Shown piece after piece: positions 1-6,793 of a DNA stretch of 8,933 nt. A program made the translations under genes and the position numbers. The stretch lies in the NCBI GenBank assembly GCA_016196515.1, contig JACPXN010000013.1:1-8933 (forward strand). The letters are read 5' to 3'. The notes beneath the pieces were generated by a model, which did not search any database, was not told where the DNA came from, and was given only the letters and a program-made list of their open reading frames with translations. Origin of the DNA: Candidatus Omnitrophota bacterium. GTDB lineage: Bacteria > Omnitrophota > Gorgyraeia > Zapsychrales > Fredricksoniimonadaceae. Position 1 is the stretch's first letter, and each line of letters opens with the position of its first letter.

Positions 1-1
1 C

Positions 2-565
2 ATCGACCTGCCCGGCGAGGCCATGGGCTATTTAAAGCCCGTGCGGTTGTGGTCGAAAACATCCATCGGCGCCGTTCCCATCGGGCAGGAGGTGACGGTG
101 ACGGCTTTGCAATTGGCCGGGGCCATCGCGGCCATCGCCAATAACGGGATCTATATGCGTCCCTATGTCGTTCGATATGTCCATGATGCCAAAAATCAGA
201 TCCTCAAGGAAGGCAAACCGGTCATTTTAGACAAGATTATGACCCAAAGAACATCTTTACGTTTGCGTTCGATCCTGCAGGGGGCCGTGGACAATGGCAC
301 CGGGAAAAAAGCCCGGATCCCGGGCGTTACCGTCGGTGGAAAGACAGGAACGGCCCAGAAGGTGGTGGCCGGCGCGTATTCCCACGCGCATTTTTACGCG
401 ACCTTCGCCGGTTTCGCGCCGGTGGGCCGTCCGCGGCTGGCCGCGGTCGTTGTTTTTGACGATCCGCATCCCGCGTATTACGGGGGATCGGTGGCGGCAC
501 CTGTCTTTCAGGAAGTGGTGGCCAATGCTCTTAAATATTTGAATGCCCGGGGCATGTCCAAATGA
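2..565 (+). CDS. ftsI: FtsI/PBP3-type septal transpeptidase, C-terminal part (5' truncated by window)
   Basis: This is the C-terminal 187 residues of a class B penicillin-binding protein, the DD-transpeptidase that cross-links septal peptidoglycan in the periplasm. The reading frame is open from base 2, and the first visible residues (IDLPGEAMG) are internal to the family, so the true start lies upstream of the window. The third catalytic motif, KTG in GGKTGTAQK, is encoded from base 341 (about residue 114 of the visible part). The SxxK and SxN motifs would normally lie before or near the visible start, and I do not see SxxK. The family-typical FAGFAP stretch and C-terminal APVFQEVV follow. 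No PASTA domain is present, which favours FtsI over Gram-positive PBP2x or SpoVD forms. The stop overlaps the murE start by 4 bp (ATGA). Its position before murE and its partner ftsW downstream support ftsI over mrdA. The family call is firm. Confidence 0.93.
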   Translation: MDLPGEAMGYLKPVRLWSKTSIGAVPIGQEVTVTALQLAGAIAAIANNGIYMRPYVVRYVHDAKNQILKEGKPVILDKIMTQRTSLRLRSILQGAVDNGTGKKARIPGVTVGGKTGTAQKVVAGAYSHAHFYATFAGFAPVGRPRLAAVVVFDDPHPAYYGGSVAAPVFQEVVANALKYLNARGMSK

Positions 566-2046
566 TGTTGCTGCGTGAACTATTGCAAGGGACGGGCATT
601 CCTGTTGGGCCGGCTTGTGCCAACCATCCTGTGGGGTGCATCAGTTGTGACTCCCGCGAAGGCATGCCCAACGGGCTTTTTGTCGCCCTGCCGGGGTTTA
701 AGGTCAACGGCGCGGATTTCATCAGGGACGCTGTCAGGCAAGGCGCGCGGACCATTGTCAAACAGCAAGCCGGGCGCGTGTTGGGGGATTACACCATTCC
801 CGATGACGTGTGTGTCCTGGATACCGCGGACACAAAAGCGTTTTTGCGCTGTGTCACGCCAAGATTTTACGGTCATCCCGGCGGTCAGGTCAAGACGATC
901 GGCGTCACCGGCACCAACGGCAAAACCACGATCACCTATTTACTGGAATCCATCCTTCGTGCCGCCGGACACAAATGCGGGGTTGTCGGCACGATCAATG
1001 CCCGCATCGGCACAACGTTTTTCCCGTCGAAGAACACAACGCCCGGTTATTTGGACAATCAGCGCTATCTGGCGCGTCTGGTCCAGGAGGGCGTGCCCTA
1101 TTGCGTGATGGAGGCCTCGTCGCACGCGCTGGACCAGGGCCGTCTGGACGGTATTGATTTTGCCGCCGCGGTGTTCACCAACCTGACGCAGGACCATCTG
1201 GACTATCACAAGGACATGGCGGATTACTTCAGGGCCAAGTCCCTGTTGTTTTTTGGTTTGTCACCTCAAGCCGCGGTCCTCATCAATGCCGACGACGGAT
1301 ACGGACAGCGTTTGAAAACCCTGACCCGGGCCCGGGTCTGGACCTATGCCATTGACGCGCCGGCGGATGTCCGTGCCACACAGATCCGTTATAGTTTGGG
1401 CGGTACGGAATTTGATGTCCATTTTTCAGGCGGAAAAATTTCCGTTCCTACCCGTATGATCGGCCGGCATAATGTTTATAATATCCTGGCGGCGTTTGTT
1501 TGCGCCCTCGCGCAGGGTTTTGCGGTGGAAACGATCATCAAGGGCATCGAGGGTTTAAAGAATGTGCCGGGCCGCCTGGAGCCGGTGGACAGGGGTCAGG
1601 ATTTCTTTGTATTCATCGATTACGCCCATACCGAGGATGGCCTGATCAACGTGCTGCGGGCCTTAAAAGCGGTGACGGCCAAGGGCGTCATCGTCGTGTT
1701 CGGCTGCGGCGGGGACCGTGATCACGGCAAAAGACCCAGGATGGGACATGTGGCCTGCCTGCTCGCCGACCATGCGGTGGTCACCAGCGATAATCCGCGC
1801 AGCGAGGACCCGCAGGCGATCATCGACCAGATCGTGGCGGGATTCACCCGCACAAATTTCGAGACCTGTGTTGACCGCCGCCAAGCCATCGGCAGGGCGC
1901 TGAAGATGGCCAAAACCGGCGACGTGGTCCTCATCGCCGGCAAAGGACATGAGGAACGTCAGATTTTCAAGGACAAGACCGTTCCCTTCAATGAACGGGA
2001 AATTGTGATGGAGTTTTTGAAATGTTCACCATCAGAGAAATTATAG
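562..2046 (+). CDS. murE: UDP-MurNAc-L-Ala-D-Glu:meso-diaminopimelate ligase MurE
   Basis: Cytoplasmic ATP-dependent ligase that adds the third stem-peptide residue to UDP-MurNAc-L-Ala-D-Glu. The 494 residues match the usual family length. The N-terminal UDP-binding domain has the DSR motif near residue 30. The ATP loop GVTGTNGKTT is at 114-123, and MEASSHAL (183-190) and QDHLDYH (210-216) follow. K226 in YFRAKSLLF fits the carbamylated lysine. The C-terminal domain has GCGGDRD (381-387), DNPRSEDP (410-417) and GKGHE (460-464). Arg in DNPR and Glu in KGHE are the established markers for meso-DAP; lysine-adding enzymes differ here. The start is the ATG overlapping the ftsI stop; a second ATG follows directly at 565 and cannot be excluded. 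No strong Shine-Dalgarno sequence is visible, so coupling to ftsI translation is likely. The 3' end overlaps murF by 25 bp. Confidence 0.97.
   Translation: MMLLRELLQGTGIPVGPACANHPVGCISCDSREGMPNGLFVALPGFKVNGADFIRDAVRQGARTIVKQQAGRVLGDYTIPDDVCVLDTADTKAFLRCVTPRFYGHPGGQVKTIGVTGTNGKTTITYLLESILRAAGHKCGVVGTINARIGTTFFPSKNTTPGYLDNQRYLARLVQEGVPYCVMEASSHALDQGRLDGIDFAAAVFTNLTQDHLDYHKDMADYFRAKSLLFFGLSPQAAVLINADDGYGQRLKTLTRARVWTYAIDAPADVRATQIRYSLGGTEFDVHFSGGKISVPTRMIGRHNVYNILAAFVCALAQGFAVETIIKGIEGLKNVPGRLEPVDRGQDFFVFIDYAHTEDGLINVLRALKAVTAKGVIVVFGCGGDRDHGKRPRMGHVACLLADHAVVTSDNPRSEDPQAIIDQIVAGFTRTNFETCVDRRQAIGRALKMAKTGDVVLIAGKGHEERQIFKDKTVPFNEREIVMEFLKCSPSEKL
2010..2013 (+). promoter_or_regulatory. Ribosome binding site for murF, inside murE
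   Basis: GGAG lies 8 bases before the ATG at 2022, within the last codons of murE. It supports the murF start inside murE and therefore the 25-bp overlap of the two genes. Confidence 0.6.
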
Positions 2047-3383
2047 AGGCGACGGGGGGAAGGTTGACACAGGGGCCTGCGCACGCAAACGTGCGCGGGG
2101 TGTCCATTGATTCCCGTACCGTGCGCAAAGGAGACCTTTTTATCGCTATCCAAGGGGACACCTTCGACGGGCATGATTTCGTGCGTGACGTCGTCGGCAA
2201 GGGCATCCGCGTTGTGCTCGTCGCCAAACCGGTCGCGGTCAGGAATAAAAATGGGACTGTCATCCGCGTTGTCGACACAGTCCGGGCTTTGGGGCATCTG
2301 GCGCATTTTCACCGGATGCGTTTTAAGATCCCGGTTCTCGCCATTACTGGTAGTGCGGGCAAGACCACAACCAAGGAAATGATCGCCGCTGTCCTGCGCC
2401 GTAAATATACGGTCTTGAAGAATGAGGGCACGCAGAACAACCATATCGGCGTGCCCATGACCTTGCTGAAACTTAAAAAGTCCCATCAGGCGGCTGTGCT
2501 GGAATGCGCCACCAATCAGCCCGGGGACATCCCGTGGCTGGCGCAAGTGGTCCGTCCGGACATCGCGGTTTTGACCAATATCGGCGTCTCCCATCTCGAA
2601 CGGCTCAAGGACACCAACGGCGTGTTGAGGGAAAAATGGCAAATGACATCGTTCATGCCCCGCAGGGCCAAGGTTGTGCTCAACACCGATGATCCTTTGC
2701 TGGCGAAAGTGGCCGCGCGGGAAAAGAAATTGAACGTGATCACCTACGCCATTCATAGCAAGGCGCGTTTTCAGGCAAAGGACATCGGTGTTGTCAGAGG
2801 ATGCCGCCTGCGCCTGATCTTGGAAGGAAAAACAATTGAATTGCGTTCCTGCGGGCGTAATAATGCGTATAACGCATTGGCGGCTTTTGCCTGCGGACGT
2901 TTATTGGGCGTTGCACCGCACGCAGCGGTGAAGGCCTTGAGCGCTTTTTGTTTTCCCAAAGGCCGGCAGGAATTTATCCGTTTGGGCAAGGGGTGGCTCA
3001 TCAATGATTCGTACAATGCCAACCCGGTGTCCATGGACAGCGCCATTGAAACATTGTCCGTTTTAAAAGGTCGAGGCAAAAAGATCCTGGTCGCGGCGGA
3101 CATGCTGGAATTAGGAACAAAGTCGGCCGCCTATCACCGCAGCGCAGGGAAGAGGACGGCGCAGGCTGGTATTGATATCCTCATCACCGTCGGTCCATTG
3201 GCCCGGAACATCGCTCGTGGAGCGGTTGCGGCCCGTCCGGACATGACTGTTTTTTCTTACGACGACGCTCATGACGCCCGGGCGAAGTTAAAAGAAATTT
3301 GGGCCGACGGGGATGCCGTTTTGGTCAAGGGGTCGCGCCGGATGAAAATGGAAACGATCGTTGGGTCTTTGTTAAAAGGATAA
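2022..3383 (+). CDS. murF: UDP-MurNAc-tripeptide:D-Ala-D-Ala ligase MurF
   Basis: Cytoplasmic ligase that adds D-Ala-D-Ala to the UDP-MurNAc-tripeptide, completing the pentapeptide precursor. Its 453 residues are normal for the family. The N-terminal domain has the IDSR motif (29-32). The ATP loop ITGSAGKTTTKE is at 108-119. The family signature NEGTQNNHIGVP (134-145) and TNQPGDI (164-170) follow, then TNIGVSHLERL (185-195). The C-terminal domain has NDSYNANP (328-335), AADMLELG (358-365) and VKGSRRMKME (435-444), all typical of MurF. The usual GxHN of the central domain reads GRNN (278-281), a His-to-Asn change. The start is supported by GGAG 8 bases upstream. The downstream mraY begins 3 bases after the stop. 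D-Ala-D-Ala ligase itself is not in this window. Confidence 0.97.
   Translation: MFTIREIIEATGGRLTQGPAHANVRGVSIDSRTVRKGDLFIAIQGDTFDGHDFVRDVVGKGIRVVLVAKPVAVRNKNGTVIRVVDTVRALGHLAHFHRMRFKIPVLAITGSAGKTTTKEMIAAVLRRKYTVLKNEGTQNNHIGVPMTLLKLKKSHQAAVLECATNQPGDIPWLAQVVRPDIAVLTNIGVSHLERLKDTNGVLREKWQMTSFMPRRAKVVLNTDDPLLAKVAAREKKLNVITYAIHSKARFQAKDIGVVRGCRLRLILEGKTIELRSCGRNNAYNALAAFACGRLLGVAPHAAVKALSAFCFPKGRQEFIRLGKGWLINDSYNANPVSMDSAIETLSVLKGRGKKILVAADMLELGTKSAAYHRSAGKRTAQAGIDILITVGPLARNIARGAVAARPDMTVFSYDDAHDARAKLKEIWADGDAVLVKGSRRMKMETIVGSLLKG
3375..3380 (+). promoter_or_regulatory. Ribosome binding site for mraY
   Basis: AAAGGA ends 6 bases before the mraY ATG at 3387 and overlaps the last codons of murF. 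It selects 3387 over the out-of-frame ATG that overlaps the murF stop at 3383. Confidence 0.55.
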
Positions 3384-3386
3384 TGC

Positions 3387-4478
3387 ATGTTCTATTTTTT
3401 GTCGGACCTCATCCATTTGTCCCCGGCCTTTAATATTTTCCGTTACATCACCTTCCGCGCGGGCATGGCAGGGGTGACGGCTTTTTTGTTATGCATCATT
3501 TTTGGCCCTGTGTTCATCCGTTCTTTTAAAGAGGGACGCATCCGCGAGATCGCCAAACGCAATGACGCCCCGGCCCTGGACCCATTCCAGGAAAGGAAAG
3601 AAGGGACCCCGACCATGGGAGGGGTGTTCATCGTCGGCAGCATCCTGGCCTCTGTGCTGTTGTGGGGGAACCTGACCAATACGTTCATTTTGCTTACGGC
3701 TTTTGTCTGTTTGTGTCTGGCCGCCATCGGCGGCCTCGATGATGTCATGAAATTGACCGGTGTTCCGGCCAAGGGCCGCGGCATGAGCGTGCGCGCCAAA
3801 TTGCTCGGGCAGGTGCTTCTGGCCGCGGCCCTGGGCGTGTATGCCTATCTGCATCCGGCCATTTCTTCATTTCTGGACGTGCCGTTTTTTAAGAACCTGG
3901 TCGTTGATCTGGGCGCGTTCTTCGTGTTTTGGGTCGTCCTTGTCATTGTCGGCGCTTCCAACGCGGTCAACCTCACCGATGGACTGGACGGCCTGGCCAT
4001 CGGGTGCACGCTGATGGTTGCCTTTACGCTGGGCGCTTTGAGTTATGTCACGGGCAATTCCCAGATGAGCGAATATTTGCTCATCCCGCATGTGCCGGGC
4101 GCCGGCGAACTCACGGTCTTTTGTTCCGCCATCGTCGGGGCAAGCCTGGGATTTTTGTGGTTCAACTGCCATCCGGCCAGCGTCTTCATGGGGGATGTGG
4201 GGTCTTTACCTTTGGGCGGCTGCCTGGGGATGATCGCCATCCTCATCAAAAAGGAAGTATGGCTGGTGGTCTTAGGCGGCGTGTTCGTGGCGGAAGCGGT
4301 CTCGGTCATCCTGCAGGTGGCCTCGTTCAAATTGAGAGGGAAGCGTCTGTTTAAAATGTCCCCGTTCCATCATCATTTGCAATTGTCCGGATGGAATGAG
4401 AACAAGATCATCGTGCGTTTCTGGATCTGCGCCATCATTTTGGCCATCCTGACATTGACCACGCTTAAGATCAGATGA
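3387..4478 (+). CDS. mraY: Phospho-MurNAc-pentapeptide transferase MraY (lipid I synthase)
   Basis: Polytopic inner-membrane enzyme that transfers phospho-MurNAc-pentapeptide from UDP to undecaprenyl phosphate, giving lipid I. The 363 residues and the alternating hydrophobic segments fit the usual ten-helix protein. Visible signatures in order are KEGTPTMGG (71-79), the Asp pair in GGLDDVMK (115-122), NAVNLTDGLDGLA (192-204), FLWFNCHPASVFMGDVGSLPLGG (from 256, with the conserved Asp at 270) and the histidine motif in MSPFHHHLQLSGW (324-336). These hold the known Mg2+ and catalytic residues. The start at 3387 has a good upstream AAAGGA. The stop overlaps the murD start by 4 bp. Placement between murF and murD is the standard dcw order. 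Nothing is unusual in this gene. Confidence 0.97.
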   Translation: MFYFLSDLIHLSPAFNIFRYITFRAGMAGVTAFLLCIIFGPVFIRSFKEGRIREIAKRNDAPALDPFQERKEGTPTMGGVFIVGSILASVLLWGNLTNTFILLTAFVCLCLAAIGGLDDVMKLTGVPAKGRGMSVRAKLLGQVLLAAALGVYAYLHPAISSFLDVPFFKNLVVDLGAFFVFWVVLVIVGASNAVNLTDGLDGLAIGCTLMVAFTLGALSYVTGNSQMSEYLLIPHVPGAGELTVFCSAIVGASLGFLWFNCHPASVFMGDVGSLPLGGCLGMIAILIKKEVWLVVLGGVFVAEAVSVILQVASFKLRGKRLFKMSPFHHHLQLSGWNENKIIVRFWICAIILAILTLTTLKIR

Positions 4479-5638
4479 CCCTGTCCGCTTTTAACGTCAA
4501 AGGCAAAAGAGTGACGGTCATCGGGGCCGCCCGCAGCGGCATCGCCCTGGCCAATGCCGTTGTGCGCTTAGGGGGCACGGCCCAGATCTCGGAGTTCAAG
4601 CCCCGTGCTTCCGTCGAAAAAGAATTGTCCGGTCTGGTCAGCCCGCAACAGACCCGGATCGAATGCGGCGGGCATACTAAGGCCTTTATTGAAAACAGCG
4701 ACTATGTTGTTTTAAGCCCGGGGGTACGCCGCGACGCCCAACCCGTGGACTGGGCGCGGGCAGCGGCGATTGAGGTGATGGGGGAAATTGAGTTCGCTTT
4801 CCGTTTATGCCCATGCCCCATCGTCGCGGTGACCGGCACCAACGGCAAGACCACGACATCCACCTTGATCGCCGCCATCATCAAAGCGGCAGGCCGCGGT
4901 GTATGTTTGTGCGGCAATATCGGCAGTCCTTTTGTCCAACACGTGCTGGATCTTAGCCCGTCGGATACCGTGGTCCTGGAGATCAGCTCTTTTCAATTGG
5001 AATCTACTGTGCGTTTCAAACCACGCGTGGGGATATGGCTGAATTTCAGCCAGAACCATCTGGACCGGCATAAGGACGTGCAGGAATATTTTGATGCCAA
5101 GGCGCGTCTTTTTGCCAATCAGGACGAAAATGATGTGGCGATCCTGGGCGATCAGCCCGAACTGAGGGAAATGGCCGGGCATTTGAAAAGCCATGTTATG
5201 TTCTTTAACGATCCCATCGCGCCCAAGGACATTGATAACCCCAATCATTTGGCGGCATTGGCCGCGGCACGGGCTTTGGGTATTGCCGACGAGATTTCCC
5301 GGAAGGTTTTCGCGGAATTCAAAGGGGTCGAGCATCGCCAGGAATGGGTGCGCGCTTTGGACGGGGTGGATTATATCAATGATTCGGGCCTCGTCAAGGC
5401 CAGGGTCACAAAAATGATCGTCATCGGGCAGACCAAAGAACTATTGCGCGCGACATTTACCGATGTCATTTCCGTCGAAGTTTGCGGTTCCCTGCCCGAG
5501 GCGGTCGCAGCAGCCCGGCGCGCGGCCAAGCCCGGAGATTGCGTCGTGCTTTCGCCCATGTGCGCCAGTTTCGACATGTTCAATGACTACGAGCACCGCG
5601 GGCGGGTGTTCAAAGAAATCGTTCATCAATTGGTGTAG
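4475..5638 (+). CDS. murD: UDP-MurNAc-L-Ala:D-glutamate ligase MurD, unusually short
   Basis: MurD adds D-Glu to UDP-MurNAc-L-Ala in the cytoplasm. The N-terminal Rossmann-like domain (VTVIGAARSGIA, 13-24), ATP loop GTNGKTT (121-127), LEISSFQLE (168-176), NHLDRH (194-199, usually DHLDRH), the probable carbamylated lysine K209, the EHRQE motif (286-290), NDS (302-304) and the C-terminal LSPMCASFDMF (359-369) with RG (375-376) identify it. At 387 residues it is roughly 50 shorter than E. coli MurD (about 438). After NDS the sequence jumps to GLVKARVTKMIVIG, so the SKATN and GGxxK segment (about 40 residues) is missing. The central domain before NHLAAL is also about 28 residues short. Known D-Glu contacts normally lie in the missing part, so activity is uncertain. 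The frame is intact. Real divergence, decay or assembly collapse are all possible. The stop codon is inside a palindromic repeat. Confidence 0.92.
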   Translation: MTLSAFNVKGKRVTVIGAARSGIALANAVVRLGGTAQISEFKPRASVEKELSGLVSPQQTRIECGGHTKAFIENSDYVVLSPGVRRDAQPVDWARAAAIEVMGEIEFAFRLCPCPIVAVTGTNGKTTTSTLIAAIIKAAGRGVCLCGNIGSPFVQHVLDLSPSDTVVLEISSFQLESTVRFKPRVGIWLNFSQNHLDRHKDVQEYFDAKARLFANQDENDVAILGDQPELREMAGHLKSHVMFFNDPIAPKDIDNPNHLAALAAARALGIADEISRKVFAEFKGVEHRQEWVRALDGVDYINDSGLVKARVTKMIVIGQTKELLRATFTDVISVEVCGSLPEAVAAARRAAKPGDCVVLSPMCASFDMFNDYEHRGRVFKEIVHQLV

Positions 5639-5658
5639 GGGTTCGATTCATCGAACCC
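5635..5658 (+). repeat. REP-like hairpin 1 (GTAG foot on + strand)
   Basis: GTAG (5635-5638) is followed by a perfect 8-bp stem GGGTTCGA (5639-5646), loop TTCA, and TCGAACCC (5651-5658). The TAG of the foot (5636-5638) is also the murD stop codon. Confidence 0.8.
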
Positions 5659-5665
5659 GTCATGC

Positions 5666-5689
5666 GGGCGCAATAAATTGCGCCCCTAC
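5666..5689 (-). repeat. REP-like hairpin 2 (GTAG foot on - strand)
   Basis: Perfect 8-bp stem GGGCGCAA (5666-5673), loop TAAA, TTGCGCCC (5678-5685), then CTAC (5686-5689), which is GTAG on the opposite strand. It shares size, loop length and foot with hairpin 1 but has a different stem sequence beyond the outer GGG/CCC, so the two are not simple copies. Confidence 0.8.
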
Positions 5690-5698
5690 AGAAAAAAT

Positions 5699-6793
5699 AT
5701 GCGTGAAACAAGGACATCGCTGACGGTCGTTGTGTTGGCCTTGGTCTGCATCGGCATTGTCATGATCTACAGCGCCAGCTGTGTCAACGCCATGCAGATC
5801 GAACACGACAATTTGTATTATCTGAAACGCCACCTGTTGTTCTTGTTCATCGGTTTGAGCATGTGCCTGGCCGCGATGGCCGTGGATTACCGGCTCATCC
5901 AGCCGTATGCCGGCCGCATTTTGCTGTTTGGTATTGTCCTTTTGGTGCTGGTCCTCATTCCGTACATCGGCAAGGAAAGTTATGGCGCCCGGCGCTGGTT
6001 TAAGATCGGCATGTTCAACTTTCAGCCGTCGGAATTGGCCAAACTGGCCGTCATCGCATACACCGCTGATTTTTTAAGCCGCAAACAGCCGGTCATCAAA
6101 AGTTTCTGGAAAGGGTTCGTGCCGCCCATTCTGGTCATGGGTCTTGTGTGCGTTTTGACCGTCAAACAGCCGGACCTGGGGACCACGATCGAGATCGCGG
6201 TGGTCATGCTGGGCATGCTTTTCATCGCCGGCGCCAGATTATGGCATTTGGGGCTGGTCGCTTTTTTAAGCGTCCCGGCGCTCGTGTACCTGATCGTCAA
6301 GGCGCCTTATCGCATGGCGCGCATCAGCGCATTTTTGGACCCCTGGCAGGACAGCCAGGGCGTGGGGTTCCAACTGACGCAATCCCAGATAGCGCTGGGT
6401 TCCGGCGGTATTTTCGGCGTGGGCCTGGGCCACAGCCAGCAGAAATTATTTTACCTGCCGGCGGCGCATACGGATTTCATCTTCTCCATTATCGGCGAGG
6501 AATTGGGATTAATGGGGACGCTGGCGGTCATCATCCTTTTCGCGGTTTTCATCTGGCTGGGCACCCGGATCATCCGTCAGGCCGATGATCCTTTCGGGTT
6601 TTTCATGGGCACCGGCATCGTCATGATGCTGGGCCTGCAGGCGGTGGTCAACGCGGGGGTGAGCATGGGCGCGTTGCCGACCAAAGGTTTGCCGCTCCCC
6701 TTTATCAGTTACGGCGGGTCGGCGCTGATCTTTCATCTGGCGGCCATAGGCATTTTATTGAACATTTCCAAGGTCCAGGAGTACCGATCGTGA
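5699..6793 (+). CDS. ftsW: FtsW, SEDS-family septal peptidoglycan glycosyltransferase
   Basis: Inner-membrane SEDS protein that polymerises lipid II into septal glycan strands together with FtsI. The 364 residues show about ten hydrophobic segments. Family motifs in order are YGARRWFKIGMFNFQPSELAK (from 95), KQPDLGTT (156-163), YRMARISAFLDPWQD (204-218), GVGFQLTQSQIALGSGG (221-237), AHTDFIFSIIGEELG (256-270) and ALPTKGLPLPFISYGGS (325-341). The Asp in HTDFIF (259) aligns with the essential SEDS aspartate. I choose ATG 5699 because the in-frame TTG at 5678 lies inside the hairpin 2 stem and would add an atypical polar RPYRKN peptide. No Shine-Dalgarno sequence precedes 5699, only an A-rich tract. 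Lying directly after murD and before murG, with ftsI in the same operon, favours FtsW over RodA. The stop overlaps the murG GTG start by 4 bp. Confidence 0.95.
   Translation: MRETRTSLTVVVLALVCIGIVMIYSASCVNAMQIEHDNLYYLKRHLLFLFIGLSMCLAAMAVDYRLIQPYAGRILLFGIVLLVLVLIPYIGKESYGARRWFKIGMFNFQPSELAKLAVIAYTADFLSRKQPVIKSFWKGFVPPILVMGLVCVLTVKQPDLGTTIEIAVVMLGMLFIAGARLWHLGLVAFLSVPALVYLIVKAPYRMARISAFLDPWQDSQGVGFQLTQSQIALGSGGIFGVGLGHSQQKLFYLPAAHTDFIFSIIGEELGLMGTLAVIILFAVFIWLGTRIIRQADDPFGFFMGTGIVMMLGLQAVVNAGVSMGALPTKGLPLPFISYGGSALIFHLAAIGILLNISKVQEYRS
6777..6781 (+). promoter_or_regulatory. Ribosome binding site for murG
   Basis: AGGAG lies 8 bases before the GTG at 6790, inside the end of ftsW. It is one of the clearest Shine-Dalgarno sites in the window and supports the non-ATG start of murG. 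Confidence 0.7.

Larger units (their letters stand above)
5634..5690 (+). repeat. BIME-like element: two opposed REP hairpins between murD and ftsW
   Basis: A 57-bp element bounded by an 8-bp inverted repeat, TGTAGGGG (5634-5641) and CCCCTACA (5683-5690). Inside are two perfect hairpins with 8-bp stems and 4-base loops, separated by a 7-base linker GTCATGC (5659-5665). Each hairpin has the tetranucleotide GTAG at its outer foot, the first on the + strand and the second on the - strand (read as CTAC). GTAG or GGAG at the foot of a GC-rich hairpin is the known hallmark of REP sequences mobilised by RAYT (REP-associated tyrosine) transposases, and an inverted pair is a BIME. No RAYT gene is in this window. 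The element fills nearly the whole murD-ftsW gap. Neither hairpin is followed by a T-tract, so I do not call a terminator. Confidence 0.8.

Noticed and set aside
1324..1337. Perfect 14-bp palindrome ACCCGGGCCCGGGT in murE
   Set aside because: It encodes an ordinary Thr-Arg-Ala-Arg-Val stretch within MurE and has no partner copy or spacing suggesting an operator; likely chance in GC-rich coding DNA.
1959..2756. A 265-codon open frame on the minus strand opposite murF
   Set aside because: It lies wholly antisense to a murE end and murF with full family motifs, has low-complexity His/Arg/Gly-rich composition and no recognisable domain. It is a GC-driven shadow frame.
4805..5335. A 176-codon minus-strand open frame opposite murD
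   Set aside because: Antisense to conserved MurD motifs, no ribosome site or family resemblance seen; treated as a shadow.
5666..5698. Rho-independent terminator after murD
   Set aside because: The hairpins are strong, but the following bases are CTACAGAAAAAAT with no T-tract on the + strand, and ftsW belongs to the same operon. REP-type repeat explains the structure better, including the paired GTAG feet.
5678..5698. Extended FtsW start at TTG 5678
   Set aside because: It would place the start inside a repeat stem and add RPYRKN, which is not family-like. ATG 5699 gives a normal FtsW N-terminus.
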